In this document: piece after piece, positions 25,118 to 35,165 of the stretch
Position numbering within the stretch: position 1 is the first letter of the stretch
Layout: each line of letters begins with the position of its first letter
Origin: Pseudobacteroides sp.
GTDB lineage: Bacteria > Bacillota > Clostridia > Acetivibrionales > DSM-2933
DNA length: 64,000 bases
Reading direction: 5' to 3'
Assembly: GCF_036567765.1 (NCBI RefSeq)
Contig: NZ_DATCTU010000121.1
Location: 95,608 to 159,607, forward strand
Translations under genes and position numbers: made by a program
Notes under the pieces: model-generated
Told to the model about the DNA's origin: nothing
Databases searched by the model: none
What the model saw: the letters and a program-made list of their open reading frames with translations, nothing else

Positions 25118-26953
25118 ATGAAAAAAGTGATTCGTTTTACAAGTATTGCAACGATATTGGTGCTTGTACTGGTCATGTCTCTACCTGCTAACCTGTATGC
25201 TGCATCTACAGTTACTCTTGACTGGGGGGTCAATAATCAGACTATTGACGGATTTGGTGTTTCTGAAGCCTTTCATCAATCAAATAATATTGCCCTTTTA
25301 GGATCTACTAAACAAAAAGAGATCTACGATTTATTATTCTCAACAACTAAAGGTGCAGGTTTCTCCATCTTCCGTTCAATACTTGGTGATGGCGGAACTT
25401 GGGGAAATGCAGAAGATGGACCCAATAAGACAATGCAGCCTTCTGAAACAACATGGGACTGGAAAGAATCAAACGATGACCAGATAGCTATGTATAGGAC
25501 CATCCGGGATGAGTATGGAGTTAATAAATTGCTTTATACAGTGTGGAGTCCTCCAGCCTGGATGAAATCAAACGGTTCTACATCAAGGGGAACTATTAAA
25601 GCAGATAAATATCAAGCTTATGCAACCTATTTAGCTGAACATATAAAAAACTACAAGTCTAAATTCGGAGTTGAAATTACGCATATAGGAATCTCAAATG
25701 AGCCTAACCTGGAAACCAACTATTCTTCATGCACATGGTCATCAGCTCAATTTAAAACATTTATGAAGGATTATCTGGTACCAACTTTTGATAAAGAAAA
25801 TATAACTGCAAAAGTTATTATGGGAGAACCCATGGCATGTACCGAATCCTTTGCTATAGACAGCCTCAATGATGCTACTGCATCTAAAAGAACCGATATC
25901 GTTGGCTGTCATAATTATGGTTCTACATATGTAGCATTCCCTACTACAAAGTCAAAGGGAAAAGGTATTTGGATGACAGAAGTGTCAGATATGAATGGTA
26001 ATGATATTACAATCGATGATGGCTTGAAATGGTCAAAAGAAGTTCATGATTTTATGACTATAACCCAGGGAAATTCATGGAGTTACTGGTGGGGTGCATG
26101 CTACAAAACCCATAATGGGGAAGGCTTGATTCAAATGAACATGAGTTCAAAGACTTATACCGTTGCCAAAAGACTTTATACCATTGGACAGTATGCAAGA
26201 TTTATAAGGCCCGGGTGGCAAAGATTTTCCGCTACAGCAAATCCTGTATCAGGTGTATATGTAACTGCATACAAAGATCCGGCTACCGGTGAGTTTGCAG
26301 TAGTTGCCATAAATAACGGCTCATCAAATCAATCAGTAACATTTGATATGAAAGGTTTTTCTGCTTCATCAGTTACACCATACACAACTTCTGCAACTCA
26401 AAATTTAGCTGAAGGTTCAAATATAGCAGTAAGCGGATCAAGTTTTACAGGCAATTTGCCTGCAAAATCAGTAACTACATTTGTTGGGGCAAAGCCCACA
26501 AAAAAACTTATCGGATACGTAAAGCCAGGTTTTGAAAGTGCATCACCAGATATGAAAGCAAATTTCACAGTAGAAACTGAAGGTACATCTGCCTTAACTG
26601 ACAATAATGGTTATTTTGAATTAACAAATATACCTGAGACTGCAACTGAGGTATCTGTAAAAATCAGTAAACCTGGATATCTTACCAGAGAAATCAACAA
26701 TGTAAAGATTTCCGGCACGGGACTGGGAAGTGCTGCAGCTCCTGTAGAAGTCTGGGCTGGAGATATCTCTCAGGATGGTGTAATAAATATGGCAGATGTT
26801 CTCCAAATAGGCAAATATTTCGGCAGCACATCACAAGACACTAATTACAATGCCGTGGCCGATTTAAACAAAGATAATGCTGTCAACATGGCAGACGTTT
26901 TGATAGTGGCCAAACACTTCAGTGCAACTGCTGAAAGTTACCCTGCATTATAA
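25118..26953 (+). CDS. Cellulosomal GH30 glucuronoxylanase-like: GH30-CnaB-dockerin
   Basis: 611 residues. Signal peptide to about 29 (NLYAA); GH30 catalytic domain with side beta-domain about 30-455, beginning NQTIDGFGVSEAFHQ, with acid Glu in SNEPN (E195) and nucleophile in WMTEVSD (E288); CnaB-like module about 463-545 (LIGYVKPGFES... DNNGYFELTNIP); dockerin about 548-607 with regular loops (DISQDGVINMAD, DLNKDNAVNMAD). The pattern fits GH30 subfamily 8 xylanases that cut glucuronoxylan. It is transcribed divergently from the GH9 operon, joining hemicellulose to cellulose attack. Good GAGGGGG ribosome site. Confidence 0.92.
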   Translation: MKKVIRFTSIATILVLVLVMSLPANLYAASTVTLDWGVNNQTIDGFGVSEAFHQSNNIALLGSTKQKEIYDLLFSTTKGAGFSIFRSILGDGGTWGNAEDGPNKTMQPSETTWDWKESNDDQIAMYRTIRDEYGVNKLLYTVWSPPAWMKSNGSTSRGTIKADKYQAYATYLAEHIKNYKSKFGVEITHIGISNEPNLETNYSSCTWSSAQFKTFMKDYLVPTFDKENITAKVIMGEPMACTESFAIDSLNDATASKRTDIVGCHNYGSTYVAFPTTKSKGKGIWMTEVSDMNGNDITIDDGLKWSKEVHDFMTITQGNSWSYWWGACYKTHNGEGLIQMNMSSKTYTVAKRLYTIGQYARFIRPGWQRFSATANPVSGVYVTAYKDPATGEFAVVAINNGSSNQSVTFDMKGFSASSVTPYTTSATQNLAEGSNIAVSGSSFTGNLPAKSVTTFVGAKPTKKLIGYVKPGFESASPDMKANFTVETEGTSALTDNNGYFELTNIPETATEVSVKISKPGYLTREINNVKISGTGLGSAAAPVEVWAGDISQDGVINMADVLQIGKYFGSTSQDTNYNAVADLNKDNAVNMADVLIVAKHFSATAESYPAL

Positions 26954-26990
26954 ATCAAGCAAACAGGAAATAAAATTACTTCCATACATA

Positions 26991-27020
26991 GTAAAACCCC
27001 GGTAAATACCGGGGTTTTAC
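26991..27020. terminator. Bidirectional terminator between GH30 gene and CBM-vWA gene
   Basis: GTAAAACCCCGGTA pairs perfectly with TACCGGGGTTTTAC around a 2-base loop centre. The stem is GC-rich inside and A/T outside on both sides, so it can serve both convergent genes. Confidence 0.8.
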
Positions 27021-27075
27021 TTGATTATTTGATTTTGTTCTCAGATAACCTATTACCTTTTTGTATTTATCATAA

Positions 27076-30000
27076 TCACATTACATCCGGTGATATGTAT
27101 AGTCTTTGCTGGTAATTCTCTGCACCGGCCGACCCGCTATTACCGAAATAGTCAGTGTACTCAACCTGGTTGTTGTTGAAATTTACTTCCGAGTAGAATA
27201 GTTTATTTGAAACCTTTTTAACGGGTCCTGATTTTGATGAATATTTCACTTTAATAACGATTTTGTCAACAGGTTGAAGGGAAATAGATATATTACCGTT
27301 TTCATTTATACTTATTTTCTGAGCCATAAGCTTATATTTGGCAAAACCATTACTTCCTTGGCTAATCTTATGCAGTACCAGCCCGTTAATATTTGCACTG
27401 ACCTGATACCTACCTTTGTTAGGGCCCGAATCTATCTTGGTAATCGTGAAATAATCATATGGTGCAGCAACTGACACTACTGTAACTCCTGCAGGAAAGA
27501 TTTCGTTGAATGAGGCCATAGAAAACTGCAAATCATCAGCATATTCTAAATACTGCACATCATTATCAACGCTCGTAGCAGCTGCAAGTGTAACACTTAA
27601 TATAGTTTGAGGTGCTATATTAATATAGCAATGGTTAGAACCTGATGTTATGCTTGATCCGCTCTCCACAGCTATGTTTTCCAATTGCGTAACTGCACCC
27701 GACATGCTGACAAAGTATATTTTATGATAGTTACTTCTCATCATACCGCCAATGTATGATGCATAACCTCCTGCAGTTCCCAGCATTGGTGCAGGCGGTG
27801 GAAGGTCAACTGCTACATACTGTGCATCACCGTCAATAATAAATGGGTTATTGGTATAAGGATCATCTATTGTTCTTACATTTGCTGCTCCATCTGCAAA
27901 AACTACAACAAACTTTGATGCGTTAATATCAGGTGAATTGTCAAGTATATAATAAGCCCTTCGCATTCCATCTCCAATATTTCTCATCGGAGTACTTGTT
28001 CCTTCTAAAAATTCACTCTGAGGTTTCAACCTATCAATATATGCCTTCAGAAATGCAACATTAGCCGGTCGTGATAAAGAGAACAATGCATTATTATATG
28101 AGTCCATAGCTACAACTGCAGTTTTTGCGTAACTGATAATACCAATTCTAGTATCGGTTCCGGCAAATCTATCGATGAACGCTTTTGCTGCCTCTTTTTC
28201 CTCTAGGAGGCTAGAGTCAAAGTACTCTTTAAGTTCTGCAACTATATTAGAATATCCTTGGTCTATTATATTAATTCCATATGTACAGGATGTGATAGAC
28301 TTTGCAATAATTTTTCCATTTATTGTAAAGTTTGAGCCACTTAGATATACATTGCCGTTAGGAGCATATATGATTCCGTTCATACTTCCGTTGTTACATT
28401 GTATTTCTACGTCACCACCTGAATATATACACATTGACGAGCCTGCATCTTGAGATACATTAGTTCCTTGAATGGTAATCTTCTCCTTTGCTGCAACTAA
28501 CCCAGTTCCTTTATATGAGTCAACTGAGATTATCAGTGATTTTTCGGCATAGACCGGAGAGTCAAAGTTTAATGTTTGTCCAGTTGGTGCCACTGTGGGA
28601 GATGGATAATACACACCACGTTCCTGAGCATTCTGCTTTAGTGAATCAAGAGGAATAGAAGCCATACCCTTTATTACAGATACATTGCCTGGGACTTTAG
28701 TAGATGCTCCGTTATTCAATGCACAACCTTCGGCAGAAACAGAACTTCCTGAAAGGGTTCCGCCTATAAATTTAGAACTGCCATATGTTGCAAATAACGA
28801 TGAAACAGCTTCAATATCGCCCTCAAAAGTTGATGAGTCCCATGAAGTTTCAATATTTATTTTGCTATTGGAATGGACACTGCCTTTTACTTTTATACCT
28901 GAAGATTCAAAGTATAGTTGTTTTCTCTTATCTAATGAAGTATCAGTTTCCCCGGCAAAAAGTGTATATTTGAAAATGTCATCATTGAATGGTTCCGAGC
29001 CATTGGATGCTCCCATACTTGCAGAGGTATCCAGTGCCAATATAATTTCCTTGTTTTTTTCCTGGGCTTGAATTTCTACATCACTTCCCAGTGAATACTG
29101 AAGGTTTTGAGTATCAAATGGCTTCAATGACGGAATCACATTTGTAGTTATCACGCGTGAAATGTCCAAAATTTTTACATCCTCAGGAACCGCAGGTACT
29201 AAGTTAGCCACTACACTATCCGGTGGTTCAGGAGAAGGCAGCTCATCATCTATAACTGCAGGTGTGGGGGTAGCTGCGGGTGTCGTTGTGCGTGTAGCTG
29301 TGGGAGTAGGAGTAATACCGGAAGTTGTTGGAGCACTTGCCAATGTACCGGTAGGTTGTGGAGTATGGCTGTTGGATGCACTAGGAGTATTTGTTGGTGC
29401 AGGTGTAGGAGTTTTTGTCGGTGTAGAAACTTTCTGGGGGGGTGCAACTGTTGCAATAGTGTTGTTATTTTTAAACACTTTAAATTCGTATATGCTTGCC
29501 CAAGCTCCATTTGGCATTCCAGTTACCGTAATACGCACATAGCGCACGCCATTTGCCAGGAAATAATCTGATTGAACATCATCAGATTCTGTATTATTTG
29601 ATCTATCAACCTTCATAATCCAATTAATGCTGTTTGATGATACATCTATTTTGTACCTGTATATCTTTCCTAAATCCTTCTTCCAAAAAACTTCAGTACC
29701 TGCTATATTATAAAATCCACCCAGGTCTACTTGCAGATAGTGACCTGCGTCATCATTGGCAGCACACCATCTTGTCGAAGCATTTCCATCAACTGCATAG
29801 CCTGCAAAGAAACTATTTGCTGGTGGATTTGGGTTATACCCGTATCCAAATCCTTGATAAGGATTATATCCGGGATAGAAACCGTTATTGTTTCCTGTAC
29901 TGTAATTATAATATTGTGAATCTGATATTGCCATTTTATTCAATGCAATATTTTGCATGGTTGGTGTTGGTAAGACTTTAGTTGGTGTTGGAGTACTTGT

Positions 30001-31806
30001 AGGTACACTTGTAGGTGTGTTTGTCGGCGTTTTTGTAGGAGTATGTAAAGATGTATTTGTTGGGCTATATGTAGACGCCTTTGTTGGAGTACTTACCGGA
30101 AATGTAGTTGGAGTATAAGTCGGAGCAGTAGTACTTCCCCCTGAGAACATAAACCAGTCAATATTTACAGAGCCTGAGAACACGAGATATAGGTCGTAGG
30201 TTCCTCCTACACTGGTAACGCTGCATGTTTTCTCTGCATATGTATTCCAGCCCCCTGTTGATGTTAAATTCAAGGTGCCTAAAAGTGTACCTGATACACT
30301 GTTTAGTCTTATCTGAATATTCATAGAATTTGCTGTTGCAATAAAAGCCTTGAATGATGTTGCTCCGCTTCCGAAGTTGATATTTCTATAAACAAGATAG
30401 TTGCCGTTATTAATATACCCGACACCGCTTCCTCCATTTGTAGTGGTTATCTTTTGAATGCTTGCACCATTAAAACTACTGTAGTCTTCGGCCTCCAACC
30501 TTGAAAAAGCACTATTCTGGGTTGCCGATATAGTTGGTGTTGGTGTAGCAGTTGGAGTTGGGGTCGGGGTTGATGTTGGTGTATTGGTCGGAGTTGGTGT
30601 ATTGGTCGGAGTTGGCGTTGGTGTTTTAGTAGGAGTTGGTGAATAGCTTGGTGCTGTTGTTGGAGTAGCATTTGGTACGTTAGTTGGTGTAGGTGTTTGG
30701 GTCTGAGTGGGAGTTGGCGTTTTAGTAGGAATGGGAGTCGGGGTTGGCGTTGGTGCTACATCTGTTGAAAAAGTAAACCAGTCAATATCCACACCTCCCG
30801 AGAATACCAAACAAATATCGTTTATTCCCGTAACTCGAGATATATTACAGGAACTCACACGGTAAATATTCCAGTTACCTGTAGGCCCTATTGTAACTGT
30901 TCCCAATTTCGGACCGTTTAGATTATATAATCTTATGTCTATTGTAGCTATTGCCTGGTAGTTAAATGCAGCATTTACCTTAAACGAGATTGCCCCAGTG
31001 CTTCCAAAGTCCACTGAATTGTATATCATATGGTCCCCGCCAAAAATATATCCCATACTGTATTGACCATTACCTAAACTTATTGACTGCATGGTTCCAG
31101 AGTTAAGGATATTATAGTTTTCTGCTTCTATTCTCGAAAAAGCACTCCTCTGGGTTATCCATGTATATGGTGTTGGAGTTGGGGTAGGAGTTGGGGTTTT
31201 TGTATATGAAGGCACAGGAGTTGAAACAATATTTGATGAACCTCCCGGTATTTGCCCCCAAACCAGATTGCCTCCAATATGTGCTGTTACTTTTGTCCAG
31301 TCAACATAATTCGTTGCATAATTATTAAAAGAATAATCATTATTTTGATTATAGGAATTATTATCCATTTTTGTAAACCTTGTCTGGATAACTATTGAGC
31401 TTCCTGCTTCAAAGCTTGCTGAAGAGTTAAATCCCAGTTCAAAATAATAATCGGCATCCGATTGAGGGTTGGGCATTTTAACAAATTTTCCGGTAATATT
31501 ACTTATTGACAATGTTGACCAGTCACAATAAAATTGCTGTTGGAATTCACCATCTATAGTATAGTAATACCTCAATTTAATATCGGAAAAGCTTATTGAG
31601 TTTGTACCGGTATTGGTTATTTTGAACTGAGGATACACAACTATGGAAGGTCCAGATTTATTATTGTTGAAAAACTGTACCTGAAGTGAATTTGTGGCAG
31701 CGTGAACCTTGCTGTCAAAAAAAGGAGCCATGTTGAAGAAGCCTCCGAATTGTACAAAGAAGAAAACAAAGCATATAAGCCATGTAAACAATCTTCTCTT
31801 GGACAT
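27076..31806 (-). CDS. Giant secreted multi-CBM protein with an interrupted von Willebrand A domain
   Basis: 1576 residues, no dockerin. Signal peptide about 1-37; CBM3 about 40-190 (LQVQFFNNNKSG... LRYYYTIDGEF); Pro/Thr linker; CBM6 about 220-348 (SAFSRIEAENYN... DIDWFTF); long PT linker; second CBM6 about 430-556 (SRLEAEDYS... NIDWFMF); linker; F5/8-type discoidin (CBM32-like) about 618-780; linker; then a vWA-type region. The metal-site motif DTSAS is at 926-930, but the following helix (LKEYFDSS... AFIDRFAG) begins only about 1190, so roughly 245 residues of beta-rich, Gly/Ser-rich sequence (SGGDVEIQCNNG, GIIYAPNGNVYLSG) are inserted. The vWA fold resumes with RIGIISYAKTA, GTSTP (Thr) and FADG (Asp). 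It probably binds cellulose and hemicellulose and holds another protein or the cell surface; no enzyme is visible. Confidence 0.8.
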   Translation of the reverse strand: MSKRRLFTWLICFVFFFVQFGGFFNMAPFFDSKVHAATNSLQVQFFNNNKSGPSIVVYPQFKITNTGTNSISFSDIKLRYYYTIDGEFQQQFYCDWSTLSISNITGKFVKMPNPQSDADYYFELGFNSSASFEAGSSIVIQTRFTKMDNNSYNQNNDYSFNNYATNYVDWTKVTAHIGGNLVWGQIPGGSSNIVSTPVPSYTKTPTPTPTPTPYTWITQRSAFSRIEAENYNILNSGTMQSISLGNGQYSMGYIFGGDHMIYNSVDFGSTGAISFKVNAAFNYQAIATIDIRLYNLNGPKLGTVTIGPTGNWNIYRVSSCNISRVTGINDICLVFSGGVDIDWFTFSTDVAPTPTPTPIPTKTPTPTQTQTPTPTNVPNATPTTAPSYSPTPTKTPTPTPTNTPTPTNTPTSTPTPTPTATPTPTISATQNSAFSRLEAEDYSSFNGASIQKITTTNGGSGVGYINNGNYLVYRNINFGSGATSFKAFIATANSMNIQIRLNSVSGTLLGTLNLTSTGGWNTYAEKTCSVTSVGGTYDLYLVFSGSVNIDWFMFSGGSTTAPTYTPTTFPVSTPTKASTYSPTNTSLHTPTKTPTNTPTSVPTSTPTPTKVLPTPTMQNIALNKMAISDSQYYNYSTGNNNGFYPGYNPYQGFGYGYNPNPPANSFFAGYAVDGNASTRWCAANDDAGHYLQVDLGGFYNIAGTEVFWKKDLGKIYRYKIDVSSNSINWIMKVDRSNNTESDDVQSDYFLANGVRYVRITVTGMPNGAWASIYEFKVFKNNNTIATVAPPQKVSTPTKTPTPAPTNTPSASNSHTPQPTGTLASAPTTSGITPTPTATRTTTPAATPTPAVIDDELPSPEPPDSVVANLVPAVPEDVKILDISRVITTNVIPSLKPFDTQNLQYSLGSDVEIQAQEKNKEIILALDTSASMGASNGSEPFNDDIFKYTLFAGETDTSLDKRKQLYFESSGIKVKGSVHSNSKINIETSWDSSTFEGDIEAVSSLFATYGSSKFIGGTLSGSSVSAEGCALNNGASTKVPGNVSVIKGMASIPLDSLKQNAQERGVYYPSPTVAPTGQTLNFDSPVYAEKSLIISVDSYKGTGLVAAKEKITIQGTNVSQDAGSSMCIYSGGDVEIQCNNGSMNGIIYAPNGNVYLSGSNFTINGKIIAKSITSCTYGINIIDQGYSNIVAELKEYFDSSLLEEKEAAKAFIDRFAGTDTRIGIISYAKTAVVAMDSYNNALFSLSRPANVAFLKAYIDRLKPQSEFLEGTSTPMRNIGDGMRRAYYILDNSPDINASKFVVVFADGAANVRTIDDPYTNNPFIIDGDAQYVAVDLPPPAPMLGTAGGYASYIGGMMRSNYHKIYFVSMSGAVTQLENIAVESGSSITSGSNHCYINIAPQTILSVTLAAATSVDNDVQYLEYADDLQFSMASFNEIFPAGVTVVSVAAPYDYFTITKIDSGPNKGRYQVSANINGLVLHKISQGSNGFAKYKLMAQKISINENGNISISLQPVDKIVIKVKYSSKSGPVKKVSNKLFYSEVNFNNNQVEYTDYFGNSGSAGAENYQQRLYISPDVM

Positions 31807-32174
31807 AATTAATTCCTCCTAAGAACTTATTTTTTTAGGCTTAACCGACTAATAGAAAATAGGAATTCAAATTAAATAAATAAAAAAAATTAAATATATT
31901 TAAAAATTATGTTGAAACTCGATTGATATGTAAAAATGTTAAAATCTTGAATTTGGCAAAGTAAAGAACAAACAGCATTGACCCTTAGGAGCAAGCTAAA
32001 AATAACCATTGGAAAACGCAAGGAAAGTTATTTTTGATGTAATTCAAAGGAAATTTTCTCTTTGATGTTTTTGAAGTGAAATAATCCCAATAAAATAAAA
32101 TTTATACAAACAGCATATCTCTAATACAATTATACCACTTTATTGTGCCTGAGTAAATAGGAATTTGGTCAATT
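31807..32174. other. Intergenic region between CBM-vWA gene and MoxR pseudogene
   Basis: A 368-base AT-rich divergent gap. It must hold the promoter of the large minus-strand gene (ribosome site TAGGAGG). AAAATAAC near 31998 and GTTATTTTT near 32027 can pair with a 20-base loop. No gene or known riboswitch core is recognised. Confidence 0.3.
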
Positions 32175-33073
32175 ATGGTGCCAGTTGCAAAGAGCTGTGC
32201 CGATATGGAAACTATGAAAATAAAAGAAATGGCATTAAAGATTAAACAGAACATTAGCAAAGTAATTGTAGGAAAAGATGAAATAATTGACCTTTCACTA
32301 ATTGCACTAATCACTTCCGGACATATTCTTTTAGAAGATGTCCCTGGCATGGGTAAAACCTTACTGGCTAAAACCCTTGCCAAATCCTTAAACTGCCTGT
32401 TTTTTCAAATATTCTCCTGGCAGATGAGATCAATAGAGCTACTCCCAGAACTCAATCAAGCCTTTTGGAATGTATGGAGGAAAGACAGGTAACTATAGAC
32501 GGTGAAACCAGGCCTCTTGACAAAACTTTTATGGCCATTGCAACCCAAAACCCTGTTGAAACATACGGAACTTTCCCTTTACCCGAAGCACAGCTTGATA
32601 GATTCTTATTTAAAGTTTCAATAGGCTATCCTTCAAGTGGAGAAGGGTTGGAAATTTTGAAACGGTTTATTGCAAACAATCCAATAGATTGTATTGAACC
32701 TGTTGCATCATCCGATGAGATTCTTAATGCTCAAAAGTCCTATTGCAGAGTTCATGTAAATGATGATATTTTAAAATACATTCTGCAAATTATAGAAAAA
32801 ACAAGAAACCACCCCGATATAGCTCTTGGTGCAAGCCCCAGAGCCAGCCAGGCCCTATTAAAAGCTTGCCAGGTATATGCAATCCTCTAGGGCCGAAGCT
32901 ATGTACTTCCTGATGATATAAAACATCTTGCGAACCCTGTTCTAGGCCATAGATTGATACTGAAAAACTCTATTCTGGGAAGAGGCATCGATAATATGCA
33001 AAGTATTTTGAATCAAATTATTTCAGGTACTCCGGTACCATCTGAGGATAATATATTGAAAGCATCCAGATAA
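32175..33073 (+). pseudogene. Broken MoxR-family AAA ATPase
   Basis: Pieces of a MoxR ATPase: LLEDVPGMGKTLLAKTLAKSL (Walker A) in the first frame to about 32400; LLADEINRATPRTQSSLLECMEERQ (Walker B and sensor) only after a change of frame; then PLPEAQLDRFLFKVSIGYP and ALGASPRASQALLKAC. About 40 residues expected between Walker A and Walker B are deleted, and TAG at 32888 replaces the Gln codon expected in AIL-Q-GRSYVLPDDIKHLANPVLGHR, which continues in frame to 33073. Three separate lesions make this a pseudogene. MoxR proteins act as chaperones for a DUF58/vWA partner; the partner gene follows by 2 bases. Confidence 0.85.
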
Positions 33074-33075
33074 TT

Positions 33076-33981
33076 ATGAGTGCCGGTTTGTTAATAATAT
33101 CAACATTGATTATTGTATATATCCAGGCGTTTATTTACAAAAGTTGGGGGCTGAAGAATCTTATATACTCAAGGTCATTTAGTTTATCCCATGTCTTCGA
33201 AGGTGAAAATGTTCAAATGATTGAAGTAATATCCAACCATAAGCTAATACCAATAGTATGGCTTCAACTTGAGTCGGAAATTACTCCCTATCTCCAATTT
33301 AAAAATCAAGCAAACCTTGATATAAGGCACCAACAATTCCACAGAAGTTATTTCAGCCTCTTACCCTTTACCAAAATTACCCGTAAACATACTGTCAAGT
33401 GCAGCAAACGAGGCTTCTATACCCTAAAATCCGCAGTTCTTTCATGCAATGATGCCTTTAACAGGGATTATCAGTATGGTGATTCAATGAACCGAATAAA
33501 CTGGAAATCAACTGCCCGAACCAGTAATATTAAAGTTCATAACACAGACTGCACATCAAACATTAAGATCATAATACTGTTAAACATTCAATCAATGAAA
33601 AATAGCTGGGACGATAACACCGATATGGGTCTTATGGAAAAGGCAGTATCTTATTGTGCCTCAATCACCAACCACATGATATCGCAAGGCATTGATACGG
33701 GGTTTTGTTGTAACTGCTATTCATCGCAAGATATAAAAAAACCTGTTCTTATACCGGCGGGTGCCGGCTGCGGCCATGTGAACCTGCTGCTGGAATCAAT
33801 AGCCGTTATGGAGCTAAAGAAAACAATACCATTTCACTCGCTGTTAGACGACTTATCTGATAGCTTTGCAAAAAATGCTGATTTCTTGGCTATAACGTCT
33901 TATGTTAATAATCATATGAAAAAAAGCATTCAAAGAATAAAAGATTTAGGCTGTAAGGTTGAAATACTAAACTTGTGCTAA
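33076..33981 (+). CDS. DUF58 domain protein, internally shortened
   Basis: 301 residues: an N-terminal membrane segment (LLIISTLIIVYIQAF), a beta-rich region with FEGENVQMIEVISN and KRGFYTLKSAVL, then the DUF58 signature (YQYGDSMNRINWKSTART) and a vWA-like C-terminal half. Family members have about 380-400 residues; some 55-60 residues expected between the SCNDAF stretch and the signature are absent, so the gene has probably lost a segment in frame. It belongs to the MoxR-DUF58-DUF4129 operon, whose other members are also damaged, so function is doubtful. Confidence 0.65.
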   Translation: MSAGLLIISTLIIVYIQAFIYKSWGLKNLIYSRSFSLSHVFEGENVQMIEVISNHKLIPIVWLQLESEITPYLQFKNQANLDIRHQQFHRSYFSLLPFTKITRKHTVKCSKRGFYTLKSAVLSCNDAFNRDYQYGDSMNRINWKSTARTSNIKVHNTDCTSNIKIIILLNIQSMKNSWDDNTDMGLMEKAVSYCASITNHMISQGIDTGFCCNCYSSQDIKKPVLIPAGAGCGHVNLLLESIAVMELKKTIPFHSLLDDLSDSFAKNADFLAITSYVNNHMKKSIQRIKDLGCKVEILNLC

Positions 33982-33984
33982 AGG

Positions 33985-34542
33985 ATGGTTTGTATGACTG
34001 CTTTTCTAAAACATATTGCGATTAAGTTTATACAATCTGCTATCAAGATTTTATTTATATTTCCTATACTGCTCCTTATAACGGTAATTGAACTTCCCAT
34101 TACGGGAATTTTTCCGGTTATATCAGGGTTGTCTGTTTTCTACTTAACAGGTATACTTGTAGGCTATTTTCTTAAAGATAAATCAAATGCTCTATATATA
34201 GGTATTAGTTCTATAATAGGACTAATCACCTATTTCATAATCGGTTTTTTAAACCCATTTTCAATCTTATATACTATTATGATAACAGTCTCAATTTTCA
34301 GGGGTATCCGTATTAGCAGCAGCAATTGGATAAAACAATCCCCTGTACCTGTCTTTACTTTACTCTTTACATTATATTTTATTTTCAACGCACTGTTTCT
34401 CACGTCTGACAACCTTTATCGCCATAAAGGTTTACTAAATATATCGGGGTTTGCAATGATAGCTGTATTTCTTCCAATCTGCAGCTTTGACCAGCTAAAG
34501 GCTGCTTTTTTCAAATCAGAAAATAAAATTTATATTCCCTAA
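33985..34542 (+). CDS. Membrane protein, N-terminal half of a DUF4129-type protein
   Basis: 185 residues with about five membrane segments (IKILFIFPILLLITVIEL, VISGLSVFYLTGILVGYF, YIGISSIIGLITYFIIGF, and others), starting 3 bases after the DUF58 gene. It ends at YIP; just across the stop, another frame reads LTVVISLGFIVFTIYVVIKLIR and leads into a DUF4129 domain. I read it as the membrane half of one gene now split, but it could be a separate small membrane protein. Confidence 0.5.
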   Translation: MVCMTAFLKHIAIKFIQSAIKILFIFPILLLITVIELPITGIFPVISGLSVFYLTGILVGYFLKDKSNALYIGISSIIGLITYFIIGFLNPFSILYTIMITVSIFRGIRISSSNWIKQSPVPVFTLLFTLYFIFNALFLTSDNLYRHKGLLNISGFAMIAVFLPICSFDQLKAAFFKSENKIYIP

Positions 34543-34544
34543 CA

Positions 34545-35016
34545 GTAGTTATAAGCCTGGGATTTATAGTTTTTACAATATACGTTGTCATTAAGCTGAT
34601 ACGGAATATAGCCCATTGGTTTTCAAACAAGTCTCAAAAGAATAGGACTAAAGAAAATACACTCGGTTATGTAGATGAAAAAGAGACATTATTAAAGTCT
34701 AATTTACGACATTGGCCAAATTTCAAGTATATATTTCATCTTATAAACAAAAAAGAATTGTCATGGAAAGATCTTAATACAAACAGGGATAAAGTAAGGT
34801 CTATATACAAGCATAAAGTTTGGAGCTTTGTAAAAAAGAGGTTATAAATTTAATGACAAGCTAACGCCAAATGAGCTGGGCTATGATTTAGAGGGGCTTT
34901 ACAAGGAGGATGCTTCATGGCTTACTTCCGCCTATAACAAGGCACGTTACAGTTATGACATGGTGGAAGCCGTTGAAGTTGAAATGCTGGCAAAAAAATA
35001 TGGTCATAAGCTGTAA
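34545..35016 (+). pseudogene. Remnant of a DUF4129 domain (C-terminal)
   Basis: No start codon is present. One frame gives a membrane segment then NRDKVRSIYKHKVWSFVKKR and stops near 34848. A second frame continues DKLTPNELGYDLEGLYKEDASWLTSAYNKARYSYDMVEA and ends at 35016. The TP.EL ... L...Y..ARYS pattern is that of the DUF4129 C-terminal domain usually found beside MoxR and DUF58 or at the end of transglutaminase-like membrane proteins. The frameshift and missing start mark it as dead. Confidence 0.6.
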
Positions 35017-35165
35017 TTTCAAGGAATCCTATTCGCTTAATACGGATCGGTGTGCATCAATATGCTTCGGTATTAATGTATTGCATTATATAGTTTTTAT
35101 TATTATAATTATTAGGGTTGTAGGTTATAATTAATCTACAACCCTAATAATTTGCAAAGGAAGTA

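Noticed and set aside
30520..30760. CRISPR-like or tandem-repeat array
   Set aside because: The short periodic repeats encode Pro/Thr linkers in the CBM-vWA protein and have no spacer structure.
31978..32040. Possible c-di-GMP riboswitch (ACGCAAGG-like bases upstream of the MoxR pseudogene)
   Set aside because: Only scattered matches; the conserved receptor helices and tetraloop are not present.
34910..35134. 74-codon plus-strand ORF
   Set aside because: Overlaps the DUF4129 remnant in another frame; the remnant frame shows family motifs while this one does not.
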